In this document: piece by piece, positions 1 to 12,120 of the stretch
Layout: each line of letters opens with the position of its first letter
How positions within the stretch are numbered: the first letter of the stretch is position 1
Source: Cristatella mucedo
Taxonomy: Eukaryota > Bryozoa > Phylactolaemata > Cristatellidae
Assembly (NCBI GenBank): GCA_009760855.2
Contig: WPIO01000175.1
Coordinates: 1 to 64,000 of the forward strand
DNA: 64,000 nucleotides
Direction of reading: 5' to 3'
The notes under the pieces: model-generated
Told to the model about the DNA's origin: nothing
Databases searched by the model: none
What the model saw: the letters and a program-made list of their open reading frames with translations, nothing else
Made by a program: the position numbers and the translations under genes

Positions 1-739
1 GCGCGCAGAAGTCGAGACGAGATGTCGCGAATGCATGGACCAGCTTGGACGTGGTATCCTTATCTAAACAAGCCCTAATTTTAGCATGGTTATGAAGCTG
101 AAAATAGGCGGATTTGAGTGTGGAGCTGATGTGGTCGTCTAACGAGAGGTCGATTTGGAATATGACACCTAGATTTCGAGCTGATTCAACTGGAGATATG
201 CTGGCAGAGCCAATTTTGAGGGTCAGCCTTTCCAATTTCTGAATCACACTGGGTTTACCCATAACTAGTAAGTTAGTTTTATAATCGTTTAGTTTTAGAA
301 AATTTGCTGCCATCCGTGTGCATATGTCATCAACGCATGCAGCTAGTGAGTTGAGAGAATTAGAGGTGCTCGAAGGCTGGGAGGGATCAAAGCAAAGATA
401 CAACTGAGTGTCATCCGCATAGAAGTGAAAGCCTAGATTGTGCTTGGCAATCACATCAGCAAGAGGCAGAGTATAAACCGTGAAAAGAACCGGACCTAGC
501 ACAGAGCCCCGAGGTACTCCATATTTTAGAGGTACTTCATATGATCTTTGTCCATTCACGTCAACACTCTGGAGTCTTCCACTGAGATAGGATCTGAACC
601 ACTGCAGAGCAGTGCCAGTGATGCCCAGGCGAGATGAGAGGCGCTCTAGAAGTACTTTGTGATCAATGGTATCAAAAGCTGCCGAAAGATCGAGCAAAAC
701 AAGCAGAGACACTCTACCCATGTCTGCATTCCTACGTAG
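1..739 (-). mobile_element. LINE-B fragment, reverse transcriptase part
   Basis: Read on the minus strand this is the middle of the LINE-B reverse transcriptase, from the motif A region (near 680) to the C-terminal part at the window edge. It is closely similar to 52920-53660. The sequence leaves the LINE-B pattern at about 739, so the 5' part is missing, and the 3' part lies outside the window. It is a non-LTR retrotransposon fossil with no host role visible. Confidence 0.9.
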
Positions 740-859
740 TAGTACGAGGTAGCTAAAAGGCCAGACGGATTTGTATTAAGGCTGTGGAAGTCACACGTCA
801 CTTGTTGGAACCCGTGTGTCCGGCCTAATAGGATCTAAACTATGCGGTTATATTGCAAG

Positions 860-2093
860 TGCAACGCCGAAGGCTCGGCGGGGTAGGCTTGACCTGCCGC
901 TTACCTAGCGGCGTAGCCTAGCGCCTAATGCCGTTCTGTGCGCGCCTACGCCCAATAAGATGGCCGCCATGAAACTAGCGCTTCTGACGCTGACCTGCTT
1001 ACAGTTACTAAAGGGGGTCGTGAGTCCGCGGCGTGAATTGAAAAGCGAGACACAGTAATTGGGGATTTTACTGTGCTTGATTCGCAAGCGCACAAAGTCG
1101 CTGTGCGTCTAGCTCAGTTTTATCTCCACACTCCTCGCACGTTCTCAACAGCACCAACACTTTTGCGGAGGGAATAATTCTCCATGCTGAGCTCGAACTG
1201 AGCCTAAACCATAACCGGAGAACTAGGACTCCGTTTCTAATTGTGCGGAAGGAATACTCCACACACGCCAACTTAAGCACTCCTGCGGCGGAAACACGTC
1301 TCCACACTTAAGCTACTTACATCTATACTGGGGAACGACCCAAATAGACAGAGCTTTAACTGGAGCCTAAATCTTAACCGGAGAACTAGGACTCAACACG
1401 TGCCAAATACGTCTAGCTAGCACTGGCAAATCCCAATGCCAAGACCATGTGCTAGCGCGCACACTCAAAACACAAAAGAATCACCAAATGCCAGCTCGGG
1501 CGCGAAACGACCGTATTCGGTGGAGTTCCGCCGAATCCTTCTAGTACTGTCTCGTCCTGTTCCGTTAATTGCCGGCGAACAACCCGCCCTTCTCCCTCGC
1601 TTCCAGAGAAAAACAAGTAAGACGGCGTCGAAGCTCGGAGTCGGACAGAAGACCAAAAAGAAACCATGAGCAAGTGTCACTCGACTCTTAAATACCTAGC
1701 TGAGACAATGGGGCAGCAGCGTAGTGGTATTGGGCCCGACACCATGGCCCATTACGGTAAGAAACTAACACCGGCACTGGGCCATTCGAATGTCCCCTCT
1801 GTCCAGCTTGAATGGCGAATGGGTTCAAGACGATTCTTTCTTGGAACGAGTGAAGGCGGAGGTTGACAGGCCAGCCAACATCAATCAGCAGCTTCTGCGG
1901 GTATCGGACCAATTCTAAAGGCCGAATCGCCACCGCTGGTCTCAGAGCTTCCTGGCTTGCTCTTAAGCTCTTGCTCTCTAACCACACTGGCACTCCTCTC
2001 TGGCTCACTACTCCAGGACAGAGAAGTTGTAGCCCGCCTCTGAACAGCTCTTGTTCGCTCTAAAATTCCAGCCAAGGTCAGCAAAGTGCTACA
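860..2093 (-). mobile_element. Solo LTR, copy 1 (Gypsy-like)
   Basis: On its own strand the element starts TGTAG and ends CA. It is flanked by the 4-bp duplication CAAG at 856-859 and 2094-2097. It is homologous in inverted orientation to 3981-5287 and directly to the reverse complement of 43672-44974. A TATA-like TATTTAAG lies at 1687-1694 (minus strand). No internal region or second LTR adjoins it, so it looks like a solo LTR left by recombination. TG..CA ends and a 4-bp duplication suit a Ty3/Gypsy-type element, but without internal genes the family is not settled. It is old: the copies differ visibly from each other. Confidence 0.82.
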
Positions 2094-2097
2094 CAAG

Positions 2098-2579
2098 TAA
2101 TCATCATTTCGGCCATTTATTTCTCTAGAGAAACGATTCCTTTAGTAGCGCTACAAGCGTTTCTAGTCAGTAACTGAATTCTACTAAAAAACCGGTTTTC
2201 GCGAAGATCGTATACAAAAAAAGATATAGCTAGCTACGAGCTGTTTAAAGCTTACTAGTTTGTTGCTTCGACCGTAACCCGTAGGAAATTGCATGCAATG
2301 AATTGCATTTCAATTCTTATCACTTTGGCCTGACAGGTCTACTGAGCCTGCTGCTTTGTTAAATACACCTCATCATAGTAACGATAGTGCATACCAAGTG
2401 TCGATTCTTTATAGTTGTTCAAAGCATTGCTAGATGTTATTGCTGTTTCTACGATCCTGGACTTACTGATCTACAGAAAAAAGCGCCCAGGAGCCATGGG
2501 GGAAGGAGCTATGAGCTGAGATGCAGCTCCTTTGGCGGCAGCAGCGAGCTGAGTACCGGCTTGTTATATTTTTCTAGCT
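2098..2579. other. Stretch without recognised feature
   Basis: This lies between the LTR and the cox1 copy. No homology was recognised. It could be further mitochondrial DNA too decayed to read, or the original nuclear flank. Confidence 0.5.
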
Positions 2580-3925
2580 GTGTTTCGAATCGCTCCCCAC
2601 TTTATCGGAATAATCAAAATTAATAAGAATGTCGATGAGGTATACCTGTCAATCTCAGGAAGTTTTGACGAAAGAAGGTGAGCTTTAACATTTAAAGTTA
2701 ATGTAAAAGTATAATTTAGATCATCAATCGATAATCATTGTCTATGTGATCGGCTAACCCTGCAAAGATGGCAAATACAGCTCCTATACACAGTCAATAT
2801 GGGAAGTGAGCTAATACATAGTAGGATCATGTAGAAAAACATTAGGAGAGAAGTTAGACTGTAGAGTACCTGTTAACCCCCTTTGAGTGAAGAGGAAAAT
2901 TAATCCTATTCTTCAAAGCACAGCTGTGGACCACTTACTTACTGTACCAGTCAAGTTAGCCAGTCTTATAAATAACTAAACTCCTGTGGGAACAGCAATA
3001 ACTATTGTGGCTGCTGTAAAGTAAGCTCTCGTATCGCATCCATACTTACTGCAAATGTATGATGAGCTCATGCAATGCACATCTATAGTGGCCTAGAAAG
3101 CACGTCATAAGTTATCCCCCCAGTGTTCCAAACACTTCCTCTTTCCCTGAGCAATGAGAGACTATGTGAGAAACTAACCCAAATCTAGAAATAATTCGAA
3201 TGCATACCTCTGGATGACCAAAGAATTACAAGGGGTGTTGATAAAGATTGGGATCACCTATTCGAATAGGGTCACAGAAGGAGGCATTTAAGTTACGATC
3301 TGTAACAAGTATAGTGATGGCACCAGCGAGGACAGGAAGGAAGAGGAGTAATACAGCTGTAGTTAAGATTGCTCAGGCGAAGAGGGGAACTCGTTCAACG
3401 GTTATTCCTCCTCATATATTTACGATTGAGGCGATGCAATTTCTAGTATCTAGAAAGGAGGAGATCCCTGCAAGATGAAAGGAGAAGATTGCCAAATAAA
3501 CGTACCCTCCTGCATGGGAGACGTTGGAGGAAAAAGGAGAATAAACCAGTAGTTCTTTTCCTGCTCCTTCTTTAACGAGAGCAGAAGAAAGGAGTAGCAA
3601 TAAGGATAGGGTAGAAGTTCAGAATCTAAAGTCATTAAGGCGAGGGAATGCCGGGTCAGGAGAACCCAGCGTTAGGAAAACAAGTGAATTTCCAAATCCT
3701 CTTAATATAGCAGGCATAATGAGGAAGAAGATGCATGTGCAGTAGCAATAGCATTTTAGATCTGATAATTACTGAGGATAGCTCCTGGTTGACCTTGTTC
3801 AGCTCGAAGAAAGAATCTTGACTTCCTCTCAATTAATCCAGATTAGATTCCGAATAGAAAGTATATAGCTCCGATATGGATGTAATTTGAACAAATAAGT
3901 CAATACATCTAGCATTACACTCTTT
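2580..3925 (-). pseudogene. cox1: Nuclear copy of mitochondrial cox1 (NUMT)
   Basis: The minus strand encodes a decayed cytochrome c oxidase subunit I along nearly its whole length. The N-terminal match begins near 3925, with residues like HIGAIYFLFGIWSGL (about 3830-3880) and AEQGQPGAILS. The middle shows PAFPRLN, SSALVKEGAG, SNVSHAGG, YLAIFSFHLAGISS and the run [16 protein letters not shown] ahead of LPVLAGAIT. After TDRNLN and DPNLYQHP come TRAYFTAAT and IFLFT, then AVFAIFAG and a PRRYSDYPD-like end near 2590-2640. TGA stands at Trp positions, ATA at the Met of GAITM, and AGA at a conserved Ser. Several frame changes show that it is dead. In life the protein is the core subunit of respiratory complex IV. 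It lies between two solo LTRs in opposite orientation, each with its own target duplication, so the LTRs did not carry it. Confidence 0.93.
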
Positions 3926-3980
3926 TAGAAAGACAAATGCCTCTTGCTTACTTCTTAGAAGGGAAATCATCAAAGTACGT

Positions 3981-5287
3981 TATAGCGCCCTGCTGGCCGT
4001 GGCTGAATTTTAGAGCGAACAAGAGCTGTTCGGAGGCAGGCTAGAACTCCTTTGTCCTAGAGCAGTGAGCCACAGAGGAGCGTCAGTGCGGTTAGAGAGG
4101 AAGCGCTTAAGAGCAAGCCAGGAAGCTCTGTCACCAGCGGTGGTGATTCGGCCTTTAGAATTGGTCCGATACCAGCGGGAGCTGCTGATTGATGTGGGCT
4201 GGCCTGTCAACCTTCGCCATCACTCTGTCCAAAAAGAATCACCTGGAACCCATTCGCTATTCAAGCTGGACAGAACATTCCAGTGGCCTAGTGCCGGTAT
4301 TAACTCCTTACCGTAATGGGTCCTTGTGTCGGGCCCAATACCACAAAGCTCTTGCCCCATTGTCTCAACTTAGTATTTAAGAGTCGAGCGACGCTCGCTC
4401 TGGGTCTTTTGTTTATTCAGGTGTTCGGTCTGGCTCTGAGCTTCAACGCCGTCGGACTCGTTTCTCTGAAAGCGAGGGAGGAGGGCAGGCTGTCCGCCGA
4501 CGATGGACGGAACAGGACAAGACAGCGCTAGGAGAATTCGGTGGACTCCACCGAATACGGTCGTATCGCGCCCGAGCTGGCATTTTGTGTTTCTTTTGTA
4601 TTTTGTGGGTGCACGCTAGCACGTGTGTGGAGGCCTAGTTCTCTGGTTAGGGTTTAGGCTCCAGTTTGAGCTACGTCTATTCGAGTCGTTCCCCAGTATA
4701 GATGTAAGCCGCTTAAGTGTGGAGACGTGTTTCCTCCGCAGAAGTGCTTGAGTTGGCGTGTGTGGAGTATTCCTGCCGCACTGGTGGAAACCGAGTCCTA
4801 GTTCTCCGGTTAGGGCTTAGGTTCCGGTTCGCGCTTCAGTGTGGAGACGTGTTTCCTCCGCAGAAGTGCTTGAGTTGGCATGTTTTGGGCATTTCTTCCG
4901 CACAGGTAGAAATGGAGTCCTAGTTCTCCGGTTAGGGTTTAGGCTCCGGTTTGCGCTTCATGTAGAGAAGTATTCTCTCCGAAAGAGTGTTGATGCTGTT
5001 GACAACGTGCGAGGAGTGTGAAGATAAAACTGAGCTAGACGCGGAGCGACTTTGTGCGCTTGCGAATGACGCTCAGTAAAATTCCCGATTTGTGTGTCTC
5101 GCTTTCCAATTCACGCCGCGGACTCACGACCCCCTTTTGTAACGGTAACCAGGCCAGCGCCAGAAACCCCTCGTTTCGTGGCGGCAAGCTTATTGGGCGT
5201 AGGCGCGCACCGAACGGCATTAGGCGCCAGGCTACCCGCTAGGTAAGCGGCAGGTCAAGCCTACCCCGCCGAGCCTTCGGCGTTACA
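3981..5287 (+). mobile_element. Solo LTR, copy 2 (Gypsy-like)
   Basis: This is the same family as 860-2093 in the opposite orientation. The 3' end is CA at 5287. The flanks ACGT (3977-3980) and ACAT (5288-5291) are a 4-bp duplication with one difference. A TATA-like TATTTAA lies at 4374-4380, followed by a probable transcribed part. The region 4690-5000 has internal repeats. The right flank is the 3' tail of a LINE-A copy. No internal retroelement genes are attached, so it is a solo LTR. Length is about 1.31 kb. Confidence 0.82.
4690..5000 (+). repeat. Tandem subrepeats inside the LTR
   Basis: About three imperfect units of roughly 110-125 bases are seen. Each carries GTGTGGAGACGTGTTTCC, a CGCAGAAGTGCTTGAGTTGGC-like run (shortened here) and a version of GGTTAGGGTTTAGGCTCCGG. 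The copy at 43672-44974 has related units near 44,400-44,650. Copy number probably explains part of the length difference between LTRs. Confidence 0.75.
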
Positions 5288-5563
5288 ACATTCTAATGTA
5301 ATGTAATGTATCTCCGTCAGTAACTCCAAAAAGTCAAAAAGACCATGTGGGTGTTACGCAGGAGAGTTTTTTTTATAGCCCACTCACAGCCTAAGCGGCT
5401 TTCGGTACGCATTCGGTAGCCAACAGACTTCGTCTCACGCAACAAAGAGAAAGTGGGAAGCATAGCAGAGTTAGGAGAGCAGTTGAGGTAGTGAGTAGCA
5501 TAGAAGTAGCAGTTCAGGACCGCTGAAAAAGATGTGCCATAGTAGGCAGTTGGAGAGTAGATC
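5288..5563 (-). mobile_element. LINE-A 3' end
   Basis: The 3' end of a LINE-A copy on the minus strand is seen, with ACATT-type pentamers at 5288-5310. The conserved 3' region runs to about 5563, where similarity to 20223-20520 stops. It is strongly 5'-truncated and abuts the LTR at 5287. Confidence 0.85.
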
Positions 5564-5744
5564 CTAATAACAAGTATAAAGATTTAAGCTTGAATAATTC
5601 CGACCCAACATAAAAGTAGTAGTACAGAAGCCTTAGAGTTGAGATTAGAATCGAGTAAGAGGAGAACGTTACACATAGGTAGGAGTAAGAGATAGTGCAA
5701 TATGCCCAGCTGTCAGGAAAGAATTTGTGAAAGAAGGCTTGACC

Positions 5745-7361
5745 TGCTCGCCTAGGCTGAAACTTGGCAAAAATCGGTAAAATTAAAGACAATTAAAGAC
5801 CCTAATCCGAATGGTTTCAGCTTCTTTTGCATCAGTTAATCAATCAAAATTGAAGGCAGAGTTTCTATTATCTCGCACTCCAAATTCGACTTCAACCCAT
5901 TTGCAGTACCAAAAAAGCAGACGACTAAGTTTTCTTGATTTCAACTAACTACATGCTACCAGTGGAGGCAGTCTTCAACGGCAAACCGTGTAATAACTTC
6001 TCATTTATCTCAGATTTCTATCGAATTTCAATTCGTTGTGCAAGAAGTTGATCTTTCATTAGTAGTCATTCATTTTGATAACTTATAAGATACCTTCAAC
6101 ACAGAATTTAGTGTAGTGACTGACTCATTATCTGTTTCGGCTCATGTGCATGGCCATACTCACATCAAAGGTCACACACTCGACCCAATTTCCCTATGCA
6201 ATTGCCCTTGGTCATCGCCAAGTATTACTAAATAATGCTTTTCTGACCACATGAAGATATCATTCGATCTGCACTGTTTGCCTGCTCCTGCAATTTATCT
6301 ATAATAATCTGTGAATTGCGAAACCCAAAGACAATTTATATCAGTGCTGTCCGTGCGAGAATATCTTTTTATTCACTTGTGCTCAATCTTCGCTCCAATC
6401 TGTTATCACTTGTAGGTTGCCAAATAAGGCACTAGCCGTTATGCCCGACGATTTTGCACCACTGACGAAGCATTGTGCTCTTTCTCCCAGATGGCCTCTG
6501 GTTTACCATGGACGTTAAACTAGTTAGGTCAACTAAGTAAAAGCTTCAAAACGCATACAAAAGATCTGTGCTGTCCTTAGACTGACCTAGTGAACTACTG
6601 TAGATTGTAATAATCGATCCTAGTCAAGCCCAATTATAGCTTCTAAAAACGTTGTTGAATCACTGAAGTACAATGTGAAAATAATAATTTTGACGAGAAT
6701 CCATCTACTTTACTGCTCTCAGGTTAGCTCCTAACCTCGTGATTCGTGTGATGATCTAGCTGATGGCTTTAATAGCTTCTCCGTCGACAGAGATCAGGGA
6801 TCAGGAGTCAATTCCTTATATGTCAGCAAACCTCTGAAATCCCACCTCTCAATTCTATTTAGCTCCTCAATGCTGATATTCAAGGAGGTCACGGGTGACC
6901 TTGTCCAGATGTTCGTACCCCAATTAAAAAAGGCAACTAGTTCTTTGTACCATATTTCCACTATCATGCTTAAGCATGGTAGCTTTGATCTGCTGGTTCC
7001 ATGGATAACTAAAGTAGGAAATATTTCATTAGCCAGAGATCACGTCCCAGCACCTTTCACAAAGGCTGTAGTCGGGGCACTTCTCAAGAAAGTAAAAAAA
7101 AAGACAAAGAGAGCATGAGTAAATTCCGATCAGTCCCCTTCTTCTGCTTTCGTAGAAGACACTGATACTAGTCATGCCAGACCATATGAACTCATAAATT
7201 GAAAACTCAAAGCTTGCTAGTAAGTTTTGGTGTAGTTTTAGAGATAATTACTCCACAGAGTGGGCATTTTATATTTTTGTAACGTCCTTCTTAGGAATGC
7301 TGAATCTTGTAGAGTCTGGCTGAGCGTTCGCTTGATCATTTGTCTGCTTTTGATACTATCG
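5745..7361 (+). mobile_element. Old LINE-B copy, 5' part (endonuclease to RT)
   Basis: A diverged LINE-B copy. The endonuclease part is recognised from GCTCATGTGCATGGCCATAC (6139-6158) and the following ACATCAAAGGTCACACACT. The linker region follows, and the sequence breaks at the motif A region near 7361, exactly where a LINE-A copy is inserted. It resumes at 9523. No long open frame remains. Decay is greater than in most LINE-B copies here, so it is among the older ones. Confidence 0.8.
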
Positions 7362-9522
7362 TCGAAATTGCTTTCAATTTACAAAAAAACTCCTTAAGAC
7401 GCACTGTGTTAAGCACAGGCTGGAACGTCGTTTCAAGAAATCGGGGTCTGAGGCAGACCTAGTCAATTTTAAAGACTTCCTTCGAGTTTACACCCGAAAG
7501 CTTAAAAAAGCCAGGGCTTCTTTTTTCATTAGAAGACTGAATTCCTGCCAGTCGGACACTAAACAGATTTATAAGACAGTAAACCGTTTACTGGCCAATG
7601 CTGTGAGGTCTGACTCCCCAGATATTAAGGGCTCAGCCGAAACGTTTTCAGCCTTCTTTACTGAAAAAATTGTGCACATTCGTGCCTCCATTAAGCCCCC
7701 TCCGACCAAAGCAATCGCCGTTCCTCAACGTGTGACCTTTCTTGAAAGGTTCTCTGATGTTTCTGCCTGTGATATGGCTGCCTTAATAAGGTCTAGCAAA
7801 AAGAGCTCGTCTCCTGAAGACCCAATACCTTCATCTCTGTGGTCTTCACTTGCAGACCAACTTAGCCCTGCCATAACCAAGATTTTTAATGCTTCCTTGG
7901 GAAAAGGGGTCGTCCCCAAGTCCTTCAAATCGGCAATCATTAGACCTGTTCTTAAAAAGCCTGGATTAGACATAGAGGTCCTAGCAAACTATCGTCCAGT
8001 TTCCCTTCTTCCGTTCTTATCAAAGATTCTTGAAAAAATTGTTGCTAAGCAGCTAGTTGAACATATTGAAAATAATGGAATGTCAGAAGCATTTCAATAA
8101 GGTTTCAAGAGGCAGCACTCTACTGAAACTGCTCTCCTCCGTGTTAACAATGACATTCTACGTGGCAACGACGACGGGAATGTCACTGCCTTAGCTCTGC
8201 TAGATCTGTCTGCAGCCTTCGACACTATTGATCACGAAGTTCTGCTTGAACGATTGAGAACAACGATCGGTCTGGCAGACGAAGCACTGGCGTGGTTTAA
8301 ATCATACTTGTCTGATCGTGTTCAATCCGTGTCGTGTGGGGGTCAGGTCTCAGACATGAGAAGGCTCACCTGTGGAGTCCCTCAAGGGTCTGTACTTGGT
8401 CCCTTGCTGCTCTCTATTTATACGCAACCTCTGGGAAAAGTTATTAAGGCCTATGGAAAAGGATATCACTTCAATGCTGACGATACTCAGTTGTATTTGT
8501 CATTTAAACCGTCGGAATCTGTTGCAGCAACTGTGAAACTGAACGCTTGGCTTGCCGATTTTCGATCCTGGATGTCGGAAAACTTCCTGAAATTAAATGA
8601 CGATAAAACCGAACTGCTGCTCATAGGACACCCTAAGCGTGTGGCTGGGTTAAAAGGCTTTGCTGTTCTAATAGGTGATGCTATTGTGCGACCTTCACCA
8701 CGTGCTCGTAATCTAGATGTCGTGTTCGACAGCTGCCCCAATTTCGAAAGCTGCATTCAGAAGACTACCTCTACAGCTAGCCATCACATCCGATACCTAT
8801 CCAAGATTAGAAGCTGTCTCCCACAGTGGCTTGTAAAAAATTTAACTAGCTATTTAGTTCTGTCTCGGCTTGATTATTGTAATTCCCTTTTGGCTGGGCT
8901 ACCAAAGAAAGCTATTATGCCACTACAGCGGACTATGAATATGGCTGCAAGGCTGGTCTTCAAGTCCCAGCGGTTTGAGCACGTGTCACCTTTGCTGGAA
9001 GAGCTAGGATGGTTGCCGGTTGAGCAAAGGATACAGAGTAAAGTTCTTAGGCTGACCCACAAGGCCGGCCTCCGCTTGGCTCCTTCATACCTAGCTGAAC
9101 TGCTGCATCAGTTTTAGCCTGTTCGCGCCCTCAGGTCCTCTGTGGACAAAAAATTAGCCGTCTCATTCCTCCGCTTAAAGACAGTTGGCTACAAAAGCTT
9201 GAGCTCTGCAGGTCCTAGACTGTGGAACTCGCTTCCACAATTCTTACGCAACGACATCTACTCTCCAACTGCTGACTATGGCACATCTTTTTCAGCGGTC
9301 CTGAACTGCTACTTCTATGCTACTCACTACCTCAACTGCTCTCCTAACTCTGCTACGCTTCCCACTTTCTCTTTGTTTCGTGAGACGAAGTCTGTTGGCT
9401 ACCGAATGCATACCGAAAGCCGCTTAGGCTGTGAGTGAGCTATACAAAACTCCCCTGCGTAACACCCACATGGTCTTTTGACTTTTTGGAGTTACTGACG
9501 GAGATACATACATTAAATTACA
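7362..9522 (+). mobile_element. LINE-A copy with nearly open reverse transcriptase
   Basis: This is the best LINE-A copy. One frame runs from about 7363 to 9438, with TAA at 8098-8100 and TAG at 9115-9117 as the only stops noted. It covers the linker after the endonuclease, then the RT. RT motifs are RPVSLLP (about 7993), LLDLSAAFDTIDHE (motif A, about 8200), GVPQGSVLGPLL and FNADDTQLY (motif C, about 8475-8500; family members usually have Y or F before ADD). Near the end come YCNSLLAGLP, AARLVF and RLWNSLPQ, typical of the CR1/L2 group. The 3' end has ACATTAAATTACATTTCATT-like pentamers. The 5' end is truncated, without endonuclease. It sits inside the LINE-B copy 5745-10845, with ATCG on both sides as a likely short target duplication. 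Confidence 0.92.
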
Positions 9523-10845
9523 TTTCATTATCGATCACTGAGCCCTTCTTGAGTGCATTTCATCTTGCCTCGGCATCTATGGCACTACATTGCGACGGTT
9601 CAGCTCCCATCTTCTTGAGACAATCCAGCGTATTGATATGCATGAGCGAAGATCATCCGAGGAACCTCTAAAACATGGGGTAACTCAGAGATATGTGCTT
9701 GGTCCTAGTCTTTTCAGGGTTTCTACTCTCACTCTGGCTGATGTGATTGCCAATCACAATTTAGATGTCACTCACTTGTACGTTTGCTTTAATTCCTCCG
9801 GGCCATCTAAGACGTATAATTCTTTCAACTCATTAGCTGGATTTTTTAATGACATCTTCAAACGGAAGAAGTAAGTTTGTTTAAGTTAAATGATAATGAA
9901 ACCGACTTAATGGTTACGGGTAAACTAAGCTTTGAATCAGAAATAGCTGCCGCTTAAAATCAGCTTTGCCAGCATAACCAATGTTGAAACTGCACGAAAT
10001 CCAGGTGCCACGTTCAAAAGTAAGCTTTCATTAAAAGATAATGTCAGGATAACAACCAAGTCAGCCTACTTGCAGCTACATAGCATTGCTAAACTACTGG
10101 CTTGTATAGACAGTGATACACATATATAAAATTAGTCCATTCTTTTTTGACATCCCGTGTCGTCATCTATAACTTACTGCTTGTTGGTCTACCAGCCTAT
10201 GCCCAGGCGGGTTACAGATGGTTCAAAACTGTAACTTTTCTTGTCTGCCGTGAGCTTCCCGGTTGCCACATCTTGTCACTTCTAGCCGATCTGCAGTGGC
10301 TTTCAAGCCATCAAGGCATCGACTTTAGGGTTTTTCAAATGCTTTGAGGTCGCTTCGTACTTTAGCTCCACTCAACCTCTCAGATCTACTCCTCCAACGG
10401 GCTAAGAATTGTTCCGCCGCTTTTCGTAATCTAGCAGTCGACCGTTAACTCGTAGGAATCTCAAATTTCTTTATTGCCTTTGCGTTTAGTTCGTATGCTC
10501 CAAACACCTGGAACTTATGCCGATTTGCACCACGACACCTCGTGGCTTCCCAAATTTATAAAGGTGCTAAAAGCCTTCAAAGGCCGCATTTAGTTGGTAC
10601 TAGATGATAGGAAATTCTACCTCTATGCGCTCACACGTACTGACTCTTCATGCTGCCACTAACCATACTTGCTGAGACCACGTGCATGCCAGCTCCAACC
10701 ATCTATTCTGGTTTATCAAGCGAGATATCATTAAACCCTTCGACCATGATGCCTTTCCAGCAAATATAAAGTGTCTAGAGAAAGAACGAGTCCTCTAAGG
10801 ATGCTATATCAGAAGCAGCTATTTTAAATATTCCGACGCAATACT
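9523..10845 (+). mobile_element. Old LINE-B copy, 3' part
   Basis: This continues the LINE-B copy interrupted at 7361. It starts within the sequence after RT motif A (ATCACTGAGCCCTTCTTGAG) and continues through the VLGP region near 9700 and the RT C-terminal part to a degraded 3' hairpin around 10760-10800. All frames are broken. Confidence 0.8.
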
Positions 10846-11455
10846 AAGGAAATGATTATAGATTCGCATGGCATCCACAGGGAATTCAATAATTTCCCCA
10901 GGACTTATACATGTGCTGTAAAATAATGTCAGTACACTTAGTGGTCAAATTCATAGTGGCAGCTCGTACAAGTGCTCATGGCTCGATTAAAAAATAATCT
11001 GATAATACAGGGAGAAATAATTGGTTTTTATTATGGATGAAATATACTTCAAAACAGGCCCCGATCTGACTTTGGTCGGGAGTGAATTCCGTGGTAGAGT
11101 AACGGAATAATTAGAAAAACACAATTCCAACAGATTAGATAGTCGAATGAGACAGTAGCTAAACGATTTGGGACAACAAAGGAAGGAAGTGTGACTCCAA
11201 GCCTGCTGGGGGAGGCGTACGTATGATAACTACCCTGGAGCCGAAGATGGAGATAAGCTAAATATGAGTTGTATAAGCTTGCCGGCGATAGGCTGCTTGA
11301 TTAGCTTGCAGTTTTAAGTTATAAAAAATTCACAAAGACAAGGTGAGCATTTTACGGCGGAGCTCTCTATAGTCCACACACTGCCAACATGGCTTTTGCC
11401 ATCTGTTCGGCAAGCTAAGAGACTGCATCTCACTGTACGTAGCGAAAAAAGAAGA
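10846..11455. other. Stretch without recognised feature
   Basis: AT-rich sequence with no convincing open frame, RNA gene or match to the repeat families of this window. Confidence 0.5.
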
Positions 11456-12120
11456 AACGTAATGCAATTTAAACATATCTCCTTATGTTCTCCAAAAAGC
11501 CATACAGATTATGTGGATGTTACACAGGAGAGTTTTGCAAAGAGCGCGCTCATAGCCTAACCGGCTTTCGGTATGGATTTGGTAACCAATAGACTTCATC
11601 TCACGCAGAAAAGACAAAGTGGGATGCAAATCAGAGCCCCACGAGCGGTTGAGGTAGGGAGCAGCATGGAAATGGCAGCTCAAGACCACTGGATATAATG
11701 TGTCATACTGGGCAACCAGAGAGTAGTTGTCATCACATTAGAACTCTGGAAGCGATTCCTAAAGTCTAGGACCTGCAGAGTTAAAGCTTCTCTCGGCAAC
11801 GGTCAATAAGCGGTGGAAGGATGCAGCTATTTTATTGTCCATATAGGGCCTGAGGGTACAAAGAGGCTGAAACTGGTGCTTCAATTCAGCTAAGCATGGA
11901 ATAGCCAAGCTGTGGCGTGCCTTGTGGGCGAGCGTAAGAACTATGCTCAATCTGTTGATCAATCAGCATCCATCCTAGCTCTTTTGGCAAAAGAGACATG
12001 TGCTCAAACCTCTGGGACTTGAAAACCAGCGTCGCATCCATATTCATGGCCATTTGTGGTGGCCTGGTTGCGTTTTTTGGTAGCTCAGCCAATTGGTAAT
12101 CAAATAATCAAGCCGGGCAG
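11456..12120 (-). mobile_element. LINE-A fragment, 3' half of RT and 3' UTR
   Basis: The minus strand encodes the C-terminal part of the LINE-A protein in broken pieces: LVFKSQRFEH, LTLAHKARHSLA, LAELKHQFQPL and FNSAGPRL. The 3' UTR-like part with HTESRLGYE runs to about 11456. It is truncated at the 5' end near 12120. Confidence 0.88.

Noticed and set aside
3412-3635. Short minus-strand frames that look like small membrane proteins.
   Set aside because: They are parts of the decayed cox1 copy read with the nuclear code.
860-5287. The inverted LTRs plus centre as one foldback or long-terminal-inverted-repeat DNA transposon.
   Set aside because: Each LTR has its own target duplication, and a third copy stands alone at 43672-44974.
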